64,000 bases of DNA from Turritopsis dohrnii (lineage: Eukaryota > Cnidaria > Hydrozoa > Anthoathecata > Oceaniidae). This document shows, piece by piece, positions 23,289 through 35,150 of the stretch (its first letter is position 1; every line of letters begins with the position of its first letter). A model generated the notes under the pieces. That model made no database searches, had not been told where the DNA came from, and was given only the letters and a program-made list of their open reading frames with translations. Location of the stretch: NCBI GenBank assembly GCA_027922465.2, contig BQMF02000019.1:248001-312000 (forward strand), read 5' to 3'. Both the position numbers and the translations under genes were made by a program.

Positions 23289-23753
23289 TTAATCGGCCAG
23301 ATTGTTTCATCTTGATACGTTTCGGTACGATACGTGAAAAGTTGAACTGAATTCAAATTTTTCAATGTAATACGAGTAGCGAAACTGTTTAATCATGGGA
23401 ACCAATCAATGTACTCAAAGTGATATGTGCTGATACGCGTATTTATGTCATCTGCTGGAAAACCGGCTTTAGAGTGCGTTTACATGACAGCCGTAGTGAA
23501 CTCAAACCGGTTTGAAATTTTTGGCTGTTTGAAATCGGCATTCTGTTTACATGAGAAATTTCGATACGGTCTTGGCGAGTTTTGGCGAGTAAAAAGCGAA
23601 GCAATAGATTTACTAGTTTCTAGTTCTATATACGATTGCGTTTTTATATGACAGCCATAACTGAACTCACGCCGTTTGAGATTTCAATACGGGTAGAAAG
23701 ATTTTCTATACACGATGGAATAAATTTAGCACATTCTGTATTTTCATTACATA

Positions 23754-25654
23754 CAGTGTGTATCAAAAAGACTTATCCAAGAACTTTCAAAGCTTATTTT
23801 TCAGCGAATAGTTGTGATATGATTTAACTTTTTATATGAAACGAAAGCGCTGGTTGAGATCTATCCGAAGATATAACTGTTTTTCCAAATAAATCTTCAA
23901 ATCAAGAGTTATTGAAGAAGAAAACATTTATCTGCCTCATTAAATCCTTAAAGATCAATTAAATCAAGTTTTAATTACATAATTGCCTGTTGTTTTAGCA
24001 AACGAAACCCTTTGATTTAATAACGATATTTTTGGGAGTTAAATTCCCCGAATAACTTGCATAAAAAATGTGTGAAAAAAGATTGCTCAGAGTTAAAAGT
24101 GTAGACACACGCAGTGAAGTGTATGCATATGAAAGATGGTTTATTTAACTGTTGAACAGATAACATTTCTGGTTACCCGTTTTTTGGAAACAAGAAATTA
24201 CGATCTAGTGGCTCAAGAATTCCAGCAAAGGTTTCCTCAAAGACCAGTTCCACACAGGAAAACAATACAATGGAATGTTAGAAATTTCAAGAGAGAAGGG
24301 ACGGTAAGAAATATTCATAAAGAACGTTGTGGAAGACACAGAACAGGAAGATCCGTTCCAAATGTTGCTGCTGTAAGACAGTTGGTTGCGAATAACGGAA
24401 GAGTTTCTTGCCGTAATAATACTCTTGGTCTGCCCAGTGCCACATTCAACCGGATAGTGCGGTTAGATTTGAGCTGGCACCCATACAGAATTTTTGTCCG
24501 ACATGAGCTGAAACCAGGGGACCTTGCTCGTCGCTTACACTTCTGTCGCTGGTTTTGTAGTTCCTTCCACATTCCACGGTTTGTTCATAATATCGTGATA
24601 GGCGACGAGTGCTCATTTGGCATGGATGGGTCAGTTTCCACCCAAAACGTCCGGATGTATGCACCAAAAGGGCAACCTCCGGATTTTTATTTCGAAAAAA
24701 ACAGCAATCGTCAAAAGTTGAACGTATGGGCAGAGCTTTGTGGAAACAATACAGTAATCGGGCCTTATTTCTTTCAAGAAAACGTAAATGGCCGAACTTA
24801 TCTAGATATGATAAATAACTTTGTGCTTCCAAATCTAGCACAAAACTACAATCTCTTACAAATACAGAATGCCATTCATCATGGTCTGTGGTGGTTTCAG
24901 GACGGCGCAACACCCCACAGAACCAGGAATGTTAGGCAACGGATCAATGAAGTTTTTGGGGCCCGTGTTGCTGCACTAGGCCATAACATTGAATGGCCTG
25001 CACGGTCTCCGGATTTAACACCGTGCGACTCTGGGGCTCTATTAAGCAAAAAGTTTTTGTGACTCCTCCAGCCAGTATTGCTGATTTGAGAAGGCGCATT
25101 CTTAACGCTTCCAACTGGTTGCGGCAGCATCCAGAAATCACAAGAAATGCAATTCGAGAAATGGACACAAGGGCTGCAAAATGTATCCAGTTAGGATTTA
25201 CTTTTATTTTTTCACATTGTGTTTATTATTTTTTTTGGACAGTTAAAGCCTCGTTGTTCTTATAAAATTGTTCTTATAAAAAAGACTGCATTTGCCTTAA
25301 GAACAAGTTTGTTTTTGACACTACGCAATGGTTAGAGCGAGATTTCAATCTTTAAGTGTAGATCTAACTTTATTTTGTTAATTTGTCCATAAAAACGTTG
25401 TAACATTGTCATTGTTTTCAAAAACACTTTCTATTATGTAGTGACTTAATTAATCTTTAACAAAATAATGAGAAAAGAAAAAGTTTGTTTCTTCAATAAC
25501 TCCCGATTTAAAAATTTATTTAGGAAAAAAATTATATTTTCGGATACATCTCAACCAGCGCTTTCGTTTCATATAAAAAGTTAAATCATATCACAACTAT
25601 TCGCTGAAAAATAAGCTTTGAAAGTTCTTGGATAAGTCTTTTTGATACGCACTG
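23754..25654 (+). mobile_element. Complete Tc1/mariner element with ~190-bp inverted ends
   Basis: The left end CAGTGTGTATCAAAAAGACT (23754) is inverted at 25654 with few mismatches. Similarity continues about 190 bp to a TTATTGAAGAA segment on each side. TA flanks both ends (23752-23753 and 25655-25656). The transposase gene lies between. The long inverted ends and the 1.9-kb size are on the large side for mariner. The arm identity looks high, so the insertion is recent, but the gene is frameshifted. Confidence 0.85.
24136..25200 (+). pseudogene. Tc1/mariner transposase (DD41D spacing), frameshifted near the C terminus
   Basis: The main frame (24136-25062) starts MVYLTVEQITFLVTRFLETR, an N-terminal helix-turn-helix common in a large insect and cnidarian Tc1/mariner group. 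Catalytic candidates are D157 in VIGDECSF, D256 in WWFQDGATPHRT and D298 in WPARSPDLTPCD. Forty-one residues separate the second and third, so DD41D by count. Just after the third Asp a deletion of about seven bases shifts the frame, and the homologous end (LWGSIKQKVFVTPPASIADL, then NASNWLRQHPEITRNAIREM) continues in another frame to about 25200. The enzyme is thus broken. It would bind the inverted ends and move the element into TA sites. Confidence 0.8.
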
Positions 25655-26039
25655 TATGTGTCAGGAAAATTTAATTAACATGCGCTTGCTTGTTAACCCA
25701 TTTTATGATGATAGATTTATAAAACAATGAAATGTGAAAACTTTTACACCTTTCCAAACCGTATAGAAATTTCAAACCTTGTTTGAAATCATCACGGGTA
25801 AAATTTCAGCACGGGCCGTTATCATGTAAACATCGCTGAAAAGGTTTGACCAGGAATCGTACTGAAATAAGAAGAATCCGTATCGAAACTCGTAACGGGA
25901 GGACTGAAATTTCAAATCGGTTTGAGTTCATTACGGCTCTCATGTAAACGCACTCTAAGAAATTTCAAACCTACTTCTTTGAAAGGTTTGAAATTTCGAT
26001 GCGGCTTGGAAAGGTCTCATTCATAAGCATAAAGTGACA

Positions 26040-28083
26040 AAGATTCCTCCAATTCGAAATATCAACGACATAGTTGTCACAAGAGTGTCTGAAAAAACCA
26101 TTGTCTTCAACACTTTTTTTTGCAAGTCAATGTTCTCGTTAGCTACTGGTAACTTCTCTAACGATTGGAAGAAAGCTAATATTGTCCCAATCTATAAAAA
26201 AAGGGGATAAAAGTATTCTCAAAAATTACAGACCAGTGTCTCTTTTGCCAATTTTGAGTAAACATTTTGAAAAGTGTATATACGACACTCTTTACAGCTA
26301 TTTCGAAGATCATGATATTTTTTCTGCAAATCAATCTGGCTTTCGAAAGGGTGATTCTTGCATTTCTCAACTGTTGTCCATAACGCATGACATTTTTAAA
26401 GGTTTTGATGTAAATCCGTCATTAAATACCAGAGGTGTTTTTTTAGACATATCTAAAGCCTTTGATAGGGTCTGGCATGATGGTTTACTTTTCAAACTTC
26501 AATCTTATGGAGTGCATGGTTCACTACTCTCTCTCCTGAGGGATTTCCTATCCAGGCGTGTTCAAAGAGTCACCTTGGATGGCTGTAATTCTGTTTGGGA
26601 ACGCGTTACAGCTGGTGTTCCCCAGGGGTCAATTTAAGGTCCTTTATTATTTTTAATTTTCATCAAAGGCCTCCAGTCAAACATAAAAATCTTTGCTGAT
26701 GACACTTCTCTATTTTCCACGGTTTTAGATCAAGTTGAAAGTTGTAGTAAGTTAAATAGAGACTTGGAAAGAATTAATGAGTGGGCTTACCAATGGAAAA
26801 TGTCATTTAATCCTGACCTTGCTAAACAGGCCGTTGGAATTTATTTCTCAAAAAGGGGAGCCCCAGCTGATGTTCCTGTTATTTCATTTAACAACTCCCC
26901 CGTAACTTTCATTGAAAGTCATAAACATCTAGGTCTAATCTTAGATGAAAAGCTAACCTTTGGACACCATCTTAGAGAGAAGATCTTAAAAGCAAACAGA
27001 GGCATCGGTCTTATCCATAAACTTCGCAAATCTTTACCAAGAGATTCGTTAGTCACATTTTTCAAAGCCTATATTAGACCTCATTTAGACTACGGTGACA
27101 TCATATATGACTATCCAGGAAACACCACTCTGTCTCGAAATCTCGAATCTATTCAGTACAATGCTTGCTTGGTAATTACCGGCTGTATCGTGGTACATCG
27201 CAAGAGAAACTTTATGTTAAGTTTGGTCTTGAAAGCCTAGCTGACAAGCGTTTCTGCAGAAGACTTTCCTTTTTCTTCAAAATTGTCAAAGGCATGGCAC
27301 CTCAATACTTGCTTGACCTTTTGCCACGCCAGGGTGCTGTACTCGCTCATCTCAGGTCAAGACTTCCAATTTACCCCATGGTGGCACGGACTAAACGTTA
27401 TCGCAATTCCTTTTTTCCGTATTGCATTAAAGAGTGGAACAAGCTGGATAGTCATATAAGGGATCTCCCTTCAATCTCACGGTTTAAGCGTGATTTGTTT
27501 GATTTTGTTCGTCCAAAAGCTTCACCGACATTCCGAATCCATCATAAAGGTCTGTTTCTAATGACTCGGTTGAGGGTTGGGTTCAGCCACCTTCGAGAAC
27601 ATAAATTCCGACATGGTTTTCTTGATACCATTGATCCGTTTTGTTTATGTACAACTAACTCGATAGAAAATACTGAACATTTTCTATTGCAATGCTCTTA
27701 TTTTTCTAACGAAAGACACTTACTCTTTGACAATCTCGAAAACCTCAACGTGACATTTGTGCCACGAAGCCCTGAATCTCTTTGCAAACTTTTGCTTTCT
27801 GGTGACTCAAATCTTTCAAATCATACTAATCATGATATTCTTAGTCATGTTATTACGTTTATTTGTGGTACGAACAGGTTTAGTGGTCCACTCTTTCATT
27901 GACTATATAACTCCATCCTAGTTTTTATTTTATTTTTTTATTTTATTTTTATTTTTTCATCTAATTTATTTTTGAATCCTACTTCTGGCGATAGCGCCTT
28001 GAGCGCCTTGCAGAAGTAGGGTCCTTTAATGTTTGTATTTGTATTTGTTTTTGTGTACGTGATGATCAATTCAATAAAAAAAA
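26040..28083 (+). pseudogene. 5'-truncated jockey/CR1-like LINE with deletion, stop and frameshift
   Basis: The frame starts in the nuclease-RT linker (IPPIRNINDIVVTRVSEKTI), skips the usual KSPGPDGI block, and enters the RT at NWKKANIVPIYKKGDKS... The RT motifs YRPVSLLPILSKHFEK, FLDISKAFDRVWHDGL, AGVPQGS and IFADDTSLF are visible. A stop (TAA) lies directly after GVPQGSI at 26635. The C-terminal domain shifts frame near 27165 (EKLYVKFGLESLADKRF... to GPLFH at 27902). It ends with an A-rich tail (AATAAAAAAAA) near 28083. The C-terminal HFLLQCSYFSNERHLLF Cys/His region is typical of these LINEs. It is inactive. Confidence 0.75.
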
Positions 28084-28449
28084 GGTGTGAAAGTTTTCAC
28101 ATTTCATTGTTTTATCATAAAATGTGTTAACAAGCATACGCATATTAATTAAATCCTGCTGACACATATGATGGAATAAAAATACAGAATGTGCTAAATT
28201 TATTCCGTCGTGTACAGAAAATAGTTCTACCCGCACTGAGAAATCTCAAACCGTTTGAGTTCAGTACGGCTCTCATGTAAAAACACACTCGTATATAGAA
28301 CTAGAAACTAATAAATCTATTGTTTCGAATTTTACTCGTCAAAACTTGCCAAGTATGGAAATTTCTCATGTAAACAGAATGTCGATTTCAAATAGCCTCA
28401 AATTTCATAGCGGTTTGAGTTCAGCACAGCTCTCATGTAAACGCACTCT

Positions 28450-30000
28450 TAGAGGAATCACAAGTTATATAAAAAATTCTTCATTCAACTTATGAAGTCT
28501 GCAGCGTTTTAAGTTAATATTTTTCGATATAACATAATATTCACTCGACACTCATTTTTTCACACAATAACCGTTTTATAAGAACACTAGCCTCTGATTT
28601 ATGATGCCAAACACAAATTGCGAAATAATAAGAATACCTGTTTCAAAAAATGATTAACCTAATTTTCTTGTTAAACAAGAACAATGTGAAATGTGAACTC
28701 TCTTGAAAATCTCAATGATCGGACCGATGACTGCCATTTTGAATGTTTTAATCACGCTTCGGAAGTATGAAAAAAATGCTGCAATTCCAATTTGAAGCTT
28801 TAAGGCCGGTTTCTAGTTCAATCGCTCTGGTCGTGCGACTAAAGCGAACAGCTTTTTCATTCACTCAGTAGTTTTTGTGTTTTTTTTGTTTTGTTTTTTG
28901 TTTTTTTATTTCGCCAATATCATTTACAAATCTCAAATATAATCGTATATAATGGCTGGAGCAAGCAGAAGTCAGAAGTGCCTTATCATCAAGCCCCGTG
29001 TAATAACAACTAGTTTACTTTTTCAATATACTACTACTACTAATATAATATATTCAACAACATGAAAACAAAATACCTATCTGGGCAGAAATATTTACAA
29101 GCAAAAGGAAAACGTATGTACAGTGTGAAATGAAAAGGAAAAAACAAATATAAAAATGAAAATGAAAAACACACGAAAGATACCAACATAACTAGAGATA
29201 GGAAAAATGGTATGGTAGGCGTTGTTGTGGAAAAAGGCCGTTTTAAGGAGGTGTCCGCTTTAGACTGTCCGCTTTGGGGAGGCTTCTTTCTGCAGTCGTT
29301 CTTGTCCAACTTCATTTCCTGGAAATCATTCTCAGGGCATTGAATTTTGACATGAGAAAGAAATTCATTAAAAAAAGAGCCTCAATGGATTCCATTATTC
29401 CACTGAATCTGGGAACAAAAAAAAAAGTGAACAAAAATGTACACATTTCATCAAATTTCAAAACCACGTGAACAAAACGAATAAAATCGTATCAACAAAA
29501 TCAGTTCAATTCCATATTCTTGTTAACCTGTTGTTAGATGCCCAAATTTGGTTCACAAAAGTGCTTTGGTTCAAAAAGCAAAGCAATAATATGTCGTCTT
29601 CTGTTCAGGATGTTCCTTGCTTTCTAATAGTTGATACTTTTTTGTGCTTTTTTTTCTTTTTTAAGAATGGCATATCTTAATCTTTTTAGACTCCTTTCGT
29701 CGTCTTCTTTGCTTGTATATTAATTTGGAGCGTCTCATTTCTTTTTGTAAAGTTGAATAAACAATAAAGTCCGATTGAGGGATGAATTTGTTACAACAAT
29801 TTTAAGCACCAAATTTTGGAATAATCCATCATAATGAGCTCTTCCAGTATTTGAAAATCATCTTTGATATGATTAGTTTATCATTAGTCAGTATGTTTTA
29901 ACAACTTTATTAAGATGTATCGTTCTTGTGATTCTAAATAATTGAACCGAAAACTATGACAAAAACTTCTCCAGAACTGACTTTCGTTTTACGGAATATT
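28450..30000. other. Non-coding spacer
   Basis: AT-rich with only shadow-like short frames. A lone TAAGGCCGGTTTCTAGTT near 28801 resembles the GCCGGTTTTCC-type ends seen near 22410 and 23460, but I found no partner. Confidence 0.35.
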
Positions 30001-30615
30001 GCTGTACTGCCAGTAAATGTCGCAAACGCCAGTAATTGTCGCAAAATTGCCAGAAAGTGTCGCAATTCAACAGTGTCGCAAAATCGCCAGTCAGTGTCGC
30101 AACTATAATTTTCATTCGTTTCAATGTTTTTCAAAATCAACAGCAAATGTCGCAAACTTACACAAAGTGATTTTTGATCATAATAATGTGGAGGGTATGA
30201 AAAGGAAAGACCTGTTGCTTAAATCAATCGGTCAGGACTCACTTTGGGGAAATCATTATTTTTTTTTTCCTTCTTTACAATTTTTTTTTTCCCTTTTTAC
30301 GATTTATTTATTTATTTGTCTATAACTCGACGGGAGACCACACTCATAGAGTTAATCTAAACGAAGGAGGTGGTCCCCTATAAACTGTTACAAAGGTAGA
30401 AAAAATTTATCGTAATTGACAAAAATTAATATAAAAACATAAAAAAAAAATAAAAAAATAAAAAAAAAATAAAAATATAAATAAAAAACAAAAAACAAAA
30501 AACAAAAAACAAAAAAAAAAACATCAAAAAGAAAGTGAAAATTATACTTGAAAATGTAAGAAAAAGAAAAAGAAAGAAAAGAAAAAGAAAAGAAATATGT
30601 AAGAAAAAGGTTGAT

Positions 30616-32475
30616 TTAATCAACATAGGATGAGAAAAAGAATAATTTTGCGAGATACTTTAAGCGACTTAATGCTAAAGTTGAGATGTCATCAACAGCA
30701 AGGTAATTTTGTTGTAAGTTCCAAGATAAAACAGCTTGGTAACAAAGTGAGTTGTTGCCAAAGGAGACAGTTGTCACCTTTGGTAGTTTAAGTAATCCAG
30801 GTTTAGCGCGACTTAGATGACCACGATTATGCTGATTTAATCGCTGCAAATTAAATGTAGTGGAGAGAGAGCAGAGGGTAACTGGTTGTTAAAGAACTTA
30901 AATACAAAAAGTATGTTTAAGAATTTAACGAAATCGAAAAATGACAAGATTTTATATGGAAGAAAAAGAGGTGAAGATGGAGCGCGAAAATCAGAAAAAG
31001 ACATGATTCGCAAAGATTGTTTTTGAAGAGTAAGAATACGAATACTGTGGATATTATTACGTTGACCCCAGATTTGAGCACCATATGAAAGATGAGAATG
31101 AAATAAAGAAAAGTAAAGAGATAAGAGGATTTTTTTAGACAGAAAATAACGAAGTTTACTCAGAGCACCGTTAGCGCGCTTGAGTTTACTACAAACAAAG
31201 TTTATATGATATTTCCAACTGAGCTCATCGTCGATATAAACACCAAGGTATTTTACAAATTTACTTGGAATCAACCTGTGACCATTAATTTTAATTTTAA
31301 TTTCATAGTCACTAACCTTTCGTTTAGGCTTGAAAACTAAAAGTTCTGTTTTGCTGCGGTTTAAAGCAATCTTGTTGGCATTCAGCCAGTTTGTGAGTAA
31401 TTTCAAATCAATGTTGATTTTTTTGGTCATTGACTTCAAAGAATGGTCACTTTGAAATAACATGGTGTCATCAGCGAAAAGATTAACATCGGAATAAGAA
31501 ATAGCAGATGCAAGGTCATTAACATAAAGGAGGAAAAGAAGAGGTCCAAGTACAGGTCCTTGCGGAACACCGTGAAGAATACGTCTGAGTTTAGATTTAG
31601 AGCCGGCTACTGAAACAGATTGTGTGTGATTGGAAAGAAAAGAGCGAAACCAATCAAGAGGAATTCTTCGAATACGATAAAAATCAAGTTTAGAAAGCAA
31701 AATATCATGATCAACGTTATCAAAGGCTTTTTGGAGATCTATAAAAACAGCACAGCCAAACTTACCACTATCGACCGCCTTGTAAATTTTTTCCACACAA
31801 TGACAAAGGGCAGATACAGTCGAATGTTTCGAGCGGAAACCGAACTGAGAAGGATAGATAACCTTTGAGTTCTCGAGAAATTTGATAAGACGTTTATGCA
31901 TTAGTTTTTGAAAAATCTTATCGATATTAGACAAAAGAGATATTGGTCTAAAATTTCCAACCTCTAATGGCGAGCCTTTGTTTTTATAGACAGGAATAAC
32001 AAGAGCCTCCTTGAGCTTAGTAGGAAAGACCCCAATAGAAAAAGAAAGGTTTATGATATCAGAAAGAATAACAGAGAGATGGTCTTTCACTGCTGAAATG
32101 ACAGGAAGAGGTAAACTGTGAGGACCAGAAGCTTTGTATTTGTCCAGGGAAAGAAGAATTTCAGAAACCTCAAGTGGAGAAGTAGGGGAAGTAAAGAAAG
32201 AGTTAGCGTTTCGGTTTTTGAGCCAATTGGAGAAATGGTGTCGGGCGAATTTTGTCAGCAATGGAGGAGAAGAAATCATTAAAAGCTTCAGAAACCTGTG
32301 CAGGATCCGAAGTAATCGAATTATTGAGTATTAGAGAGATAGAAGAATCTGACTTAATAGATTTAGACGAGATTATTTCACGAACGCCTTTCCAAATTTT
32401 CCGGAGATTAGTTAGAGTTGGATAGAAAATAGCGAGAATAGTGAAGTTTTTTACTGAAACGAAGCAAAGAAACAA
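30616..32475 (-). pseudogene. LINE ORF2 C-terminal part: reverse transcriptase, broken
   Basis: Continues the endonuclease ORF through two or three frameshifts (near 32470, 32410 and 32270). The main frame (32279-30837) holds YKASGPHSLPLPVISAVKDH, GNFRPISLLSNIDKIFQKLM, FGFRSKHSTVSALCHCVEKI, FIDLQKAFDNVDHDILL, HGVPQGPVLGPLLFLLYVND and the catalytic FADDTMLF. After a stop at 30837 the last 77 residues (LNQHNRGHLSRAKPGLLKLP... to FFFSSYVD) are in another frame. The RT core is intact, but the ORF as a whole is inactive. Confidence 0.78.
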
Positions 32476-32480
32476 TGCGA

Positions 32481-33872
32481 TTACGATAACTTATACCTAG
32501 AACGTAGAAAAGATTGGATATCAGGAGAAGAAGCAGAAAGGTAGTCACGAAAAAGATTGTCCCTAACTTTCATCGATACAAGAAGACCTTTGGTTATCCA
32601 AGGTTTATTAAAAAGATTCGATTCACGACGAGTGATTTTTACCAAAGGAGCATGGTCGTTGAATAAAGATGTAGTATGATCTAAAAAAGAATCGAAAGAA
32701 GAATTTACATCACCTTCCTCGATTTTTAAAATTTCATTCCAATTTAAACGTTCAAATTTTGACCAATCACGACGAAATCCCAAAAGTTGATTAGGCTTAG
32801 CCTCTGGCTTGATGTCAAAAAAAAGAAATTGAGGAAGATGATCTGAGATAGACACGGTAAGATTACCAGAGACAAGTGTAGAATCAGTAGGAGGAATTAA
32901 GATGTTATCGATAAGAGTGGTAGAAGTCTCCCTGATTCGAGTTGGGAGAGTAATCGACGGAAGCATTTGATAGGCACCGAGAAGATCTAGAAAATTAGAA
33001 TGCGAGATTGCAGAGTCACAAGTCAAAAGATCAATGTTAAAATCACCCAGTAAAATTAAAGATTTGTTTTCCTTGTCAACGGACTTCAATAGAGATGAGA
33101 GGTACTGGTCATTAAAAAGATCTACATCCATAGATGGATATTTATAGATACAGCCAACCACGAGATTTTTTTTGTTTTTGAAAATTACTTCAGCAAACAC
33201 AGCTTCAAGATGTCCATTATCCGAACAGAAAGATTTGGAAAGATCTTCTCGTGCTTCACTGGTGAAATACCGAGATATATACAGAGCAGTACCCCCATGA
33301 GATGTAACAGCAGGTGTATGAAAAAATTTGTAGTTTTCTTCGAGCAAAATGTTTGAAGGAGGAGATGATTGAATTTTAGTTTCACTGATGCCAATGATAT
33401 CAAAAGAATGATCAAGACGCGATAAAAGAGATGTAAGTTCACAAAAATGCTTTTCGAGAGAAGCGACATTCAAATGGAAAATAGATAAAAATTTAGATTT
33501 AGAAGGAATAGATAAAAAGTCTTCAGGGCTATAATATTTACAATTAATTTTAGCAACATCGTCAATATAATCAATGCCGTCGTCATCGTCAAAATCAAAA
33601 TTAGAAAATTTGTCCGAGATAGAATTAAGATATTTAAAATAAGATTTCAAATAACCCAAATCATTACCAAAACTATTTTTTTCGTTATTTTCACCAAAAG
33701 GTAGAACTTCATTTCTGCATATTTTACAGAGCCACACGTTGGATGGAGATTTTAAGTCAGTACCAGTGCCACACTTAGCATGAGAAGTTCGCTTGCAAAT
33801 AGAACAAAAATGTGACTTACCACTCTTTACCTTTTTCTCACATATAAAGCAAATTCCACTTTCTCTACTCAT
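32481..33872 (-). pseudogene. LINE ORF2 N-terminal part: PHD-like finger plus APE endonuclease
   Basis: The 463-residue frame begins with a PHD/RING-like cross-brace: CFIC, CSICKRTSHAKC, then LCKIC. An acidic linker (FDFDDDDGIDYIDD) follows. The APE nuclease motifs are FHLNVASLEKH, IIGISETKIQ, GGTALYIS, VGCIYKYPS, LLGDFNIDLL and SISDHLPQ. The frame ends at a stop at 32481. The continuation (YRNRIVSLLRFSKKLHYS...) is found in the next frame, so a frameshift separates it from the RT part. The finger could bind chromatin or nucleic acid; LINEs with an N-terminal zinc finger are known, but its target cannot be told from sequence. Confidence 0.75.
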
Positions 33873-33958
33873 TCGCTTGTGAATACGCTAGAGCCAAAAC
33901 CACATAATTAGAAATTAAATTTTGATAAAGAAAAACACGAGTTCTTTTAAAAACTAAT

Positions 33959-34285
33959 TTAGGATGACCATAGGTCATCATCAGGGAATAAATCGATCAC
34001 GTCATTGATGTGACGGATTTTAATTGGATCGTCATTTTCATTAATGAGCACACTGATAGTTCCATTGAAGCACCAAAACTTTGAAATGGCATTTTTCCGC
34101 TTGAGAGCCTTAGCTGGGGCAAACCCAAAGGAATTTATTGTAATTACAGAGGCTGTTGTTGATGTATATTTGCTCACGTAAACCAGCTTTTTCAAAAACA
34201 TCGCGACTTTTGAATCGTTTGCTTGATTTAATGAGTGACTCTGATATCTTGTGGTTAACGAACCTGGCAATGACTTTCTTTGCAT
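33959..34285 (-). pseudogene. Possible LINE ORF1 C-terminal fragment
   Basis: The 108-residue frame ends 86 bp before the PHD-endonuclease ORF on the same strand. Its last part (FWCFNGTISVLINENDDPIK, then IRHINDVIDLF) resembles the C-terminal strand-turn-strand of ORF1 proteins in other LINEs, by memory and with modest confidence. If so, the LINE is truncated within ORF1. Alternatively it is part of the surrounding TIR element. Confidence 0.35.
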
Positions 34286-34615
34286 GGAGTTACTAGTAGC
34301 AGCTATTAACGAGAAAACGAAAGGGAACTTGCTATGTGAAACAATTGTTGAAAATTATAGCTGTCTTTTTTTATATGTTGCAATCTCTGTGACTTGTCGT
34401 GTAGGTCCATCAGCGCACTGTGCGATGAGTAGTACAACATCTTGATCAGAATAATCAGTGTCGAGTTCAAAACAAGGATCATATTGGTTAGAAATCGAAA
34501 TTAAAAAGTTGCAACATTTACTGTTGATTTTCAATTTTTTTGTGACATTTACTGTTGCAACACTTACTGGCAATTTTGCGACATTTACTGGCGTTTGCGA
34601 CATTTACTGGCAGTA

Positions 34616-35040
34616 CAATTGCATCCTTTGAGGCTTCAAAACCTTTTTGTTATTTTTTGTCATATTAGACTACACCAGCAACTTTTCCAGCCTATTCTAA
34701 AACGGGATATTAGAGTAGATTGAGCCGGTACTTTTTGAACCGAATGTCGATAAAAAATTATACTGGAATAATTAATCCTTTTGCGCTCTTCTAACTGGAT
34801 TTCAAAGTAGTATGAGAATGTTTTATGACAGTTTCCAAAGTTTGATTTCCCATGATTACGGTATCTATAGTGTCAAAAAACATTATACAGTAGTAGCCAG
34901 CGGGATGTTCGGGATGGAATACTTCGGTGTTTCGTGATGTATTTTCGTGACCCTCCACAAACTGCAAAGTTTTATAATTGGGCTTATCAAGCTTTCTTGG
35001 AGCAGACACTTTGTATGACTTAAATTATACTTGTCCACGC
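34616..35040. other. Spacer, nothing recognised
   Basis: Short AT-rich spacer between the TIR element and the 22-bp tandem array. No gene or inverted end was found. Confidence 0.35.
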
Positions 35041-35150
35041 ATGTGCTAAAGTGGAAACACCCATGTGCTAAAGTGGAAACACCCATGTGCTAAAGTGGAA
35101 ACATCCATGTGCTAAAGTGGAAACAGCCTTGCGCTAAAGTGGAAACAGCC
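35041..35150. repeat. 22-bp tandem repeat, five copies
   Basis: ATGTGCTAAAGTGGAAACAC followed by CC is repeated five times head to tail. Copies 1 and 2 are identical. Copies 3-5 differ by one to four bases (CATCC, CAGCC, and TTGCG in the last). A related GCTAAAGTGGAAACCCGCC occurs alone at 57114, so the unit is dispersed. No leader, spacer variation or cas gene is seen. Confidence 0.9.

Larger units (their letters stand above)
23471..28449. mobile_element. Composite nest bounded by AGAGTGCGTTTACATG inverted ends
   Basis: The left arm (23471-23753, continuing at 25655-25755 after the mariner) is matched in reverse complement by 28075-28449, about 380 bp per arm. A third, inverted copy of the tip lies at about 25900-25956. 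The tip AGAGTGCGTTTACATGACAG recurs about 165 bp further in (near 23637), so the arms contain subrepeats. A mariner (23754-25654) sits in the left arm and a 5'-truncated LINE (about 26040-28083) sits between. The order of insertion (TIR element first, then mariner and LINE) follows from which sequences are interrupted. Confidence 0.65.
30305..34290 (-). mobile_element. Minus-strand non-LTR retrotransposon with PHD-like N terminus
   Basis: The 3' end (minus strand) is marked by an AAATAAATAAATAAAT tail at about 30305-30325 and a strongly pyrimidine-rich (T/C) 3' UTR at 30430-30610. Coding sequence runs from 33872 to 30616, broken by several frameshifts. An upstream frame (34285-33959) may be the end of ORF1. 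It is inserted inside the TIR element 30007-34613. Confidence 0.7.
30007..34613. mobile_element. TIR element with tandem GCCAGTAAATGTCGCAAA ends, TA target, hosting a LINE
   Basis: The left end CTGCCAGTAAATGTCGCAAA (30007) is inverted at 34613. Both arms consist of three to five degenerate tandem copies of a GCCAGTAAATGTCGCAAA-like unit over about 150 bases. TA flanks both ends (30005-30006 and 34614-34615). The core is occupied by the minus-strand LINE (about 30305-34290). Without it the element would be well under 1 kb and non-coding, so it is a MITE-like element that received a LINE. Confidence 0.7.

Noticed and set aside
24446..24913. 155-residue minus-strand frame
   Set aside because: It is the antisense shadow of the mariner transposase.
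30426..30626. 66-residue Phe/Leu-rich frame
   Set aside because: It is a translation of the pyrimidine-rich 3' UTR of the minus-strand LINE.
35041..35150. Array of 22-bp repeats resembling CRISPR
   Set aside because: Units are head to tail without spacers, the genome is eukaryotic and no cas gene is present.
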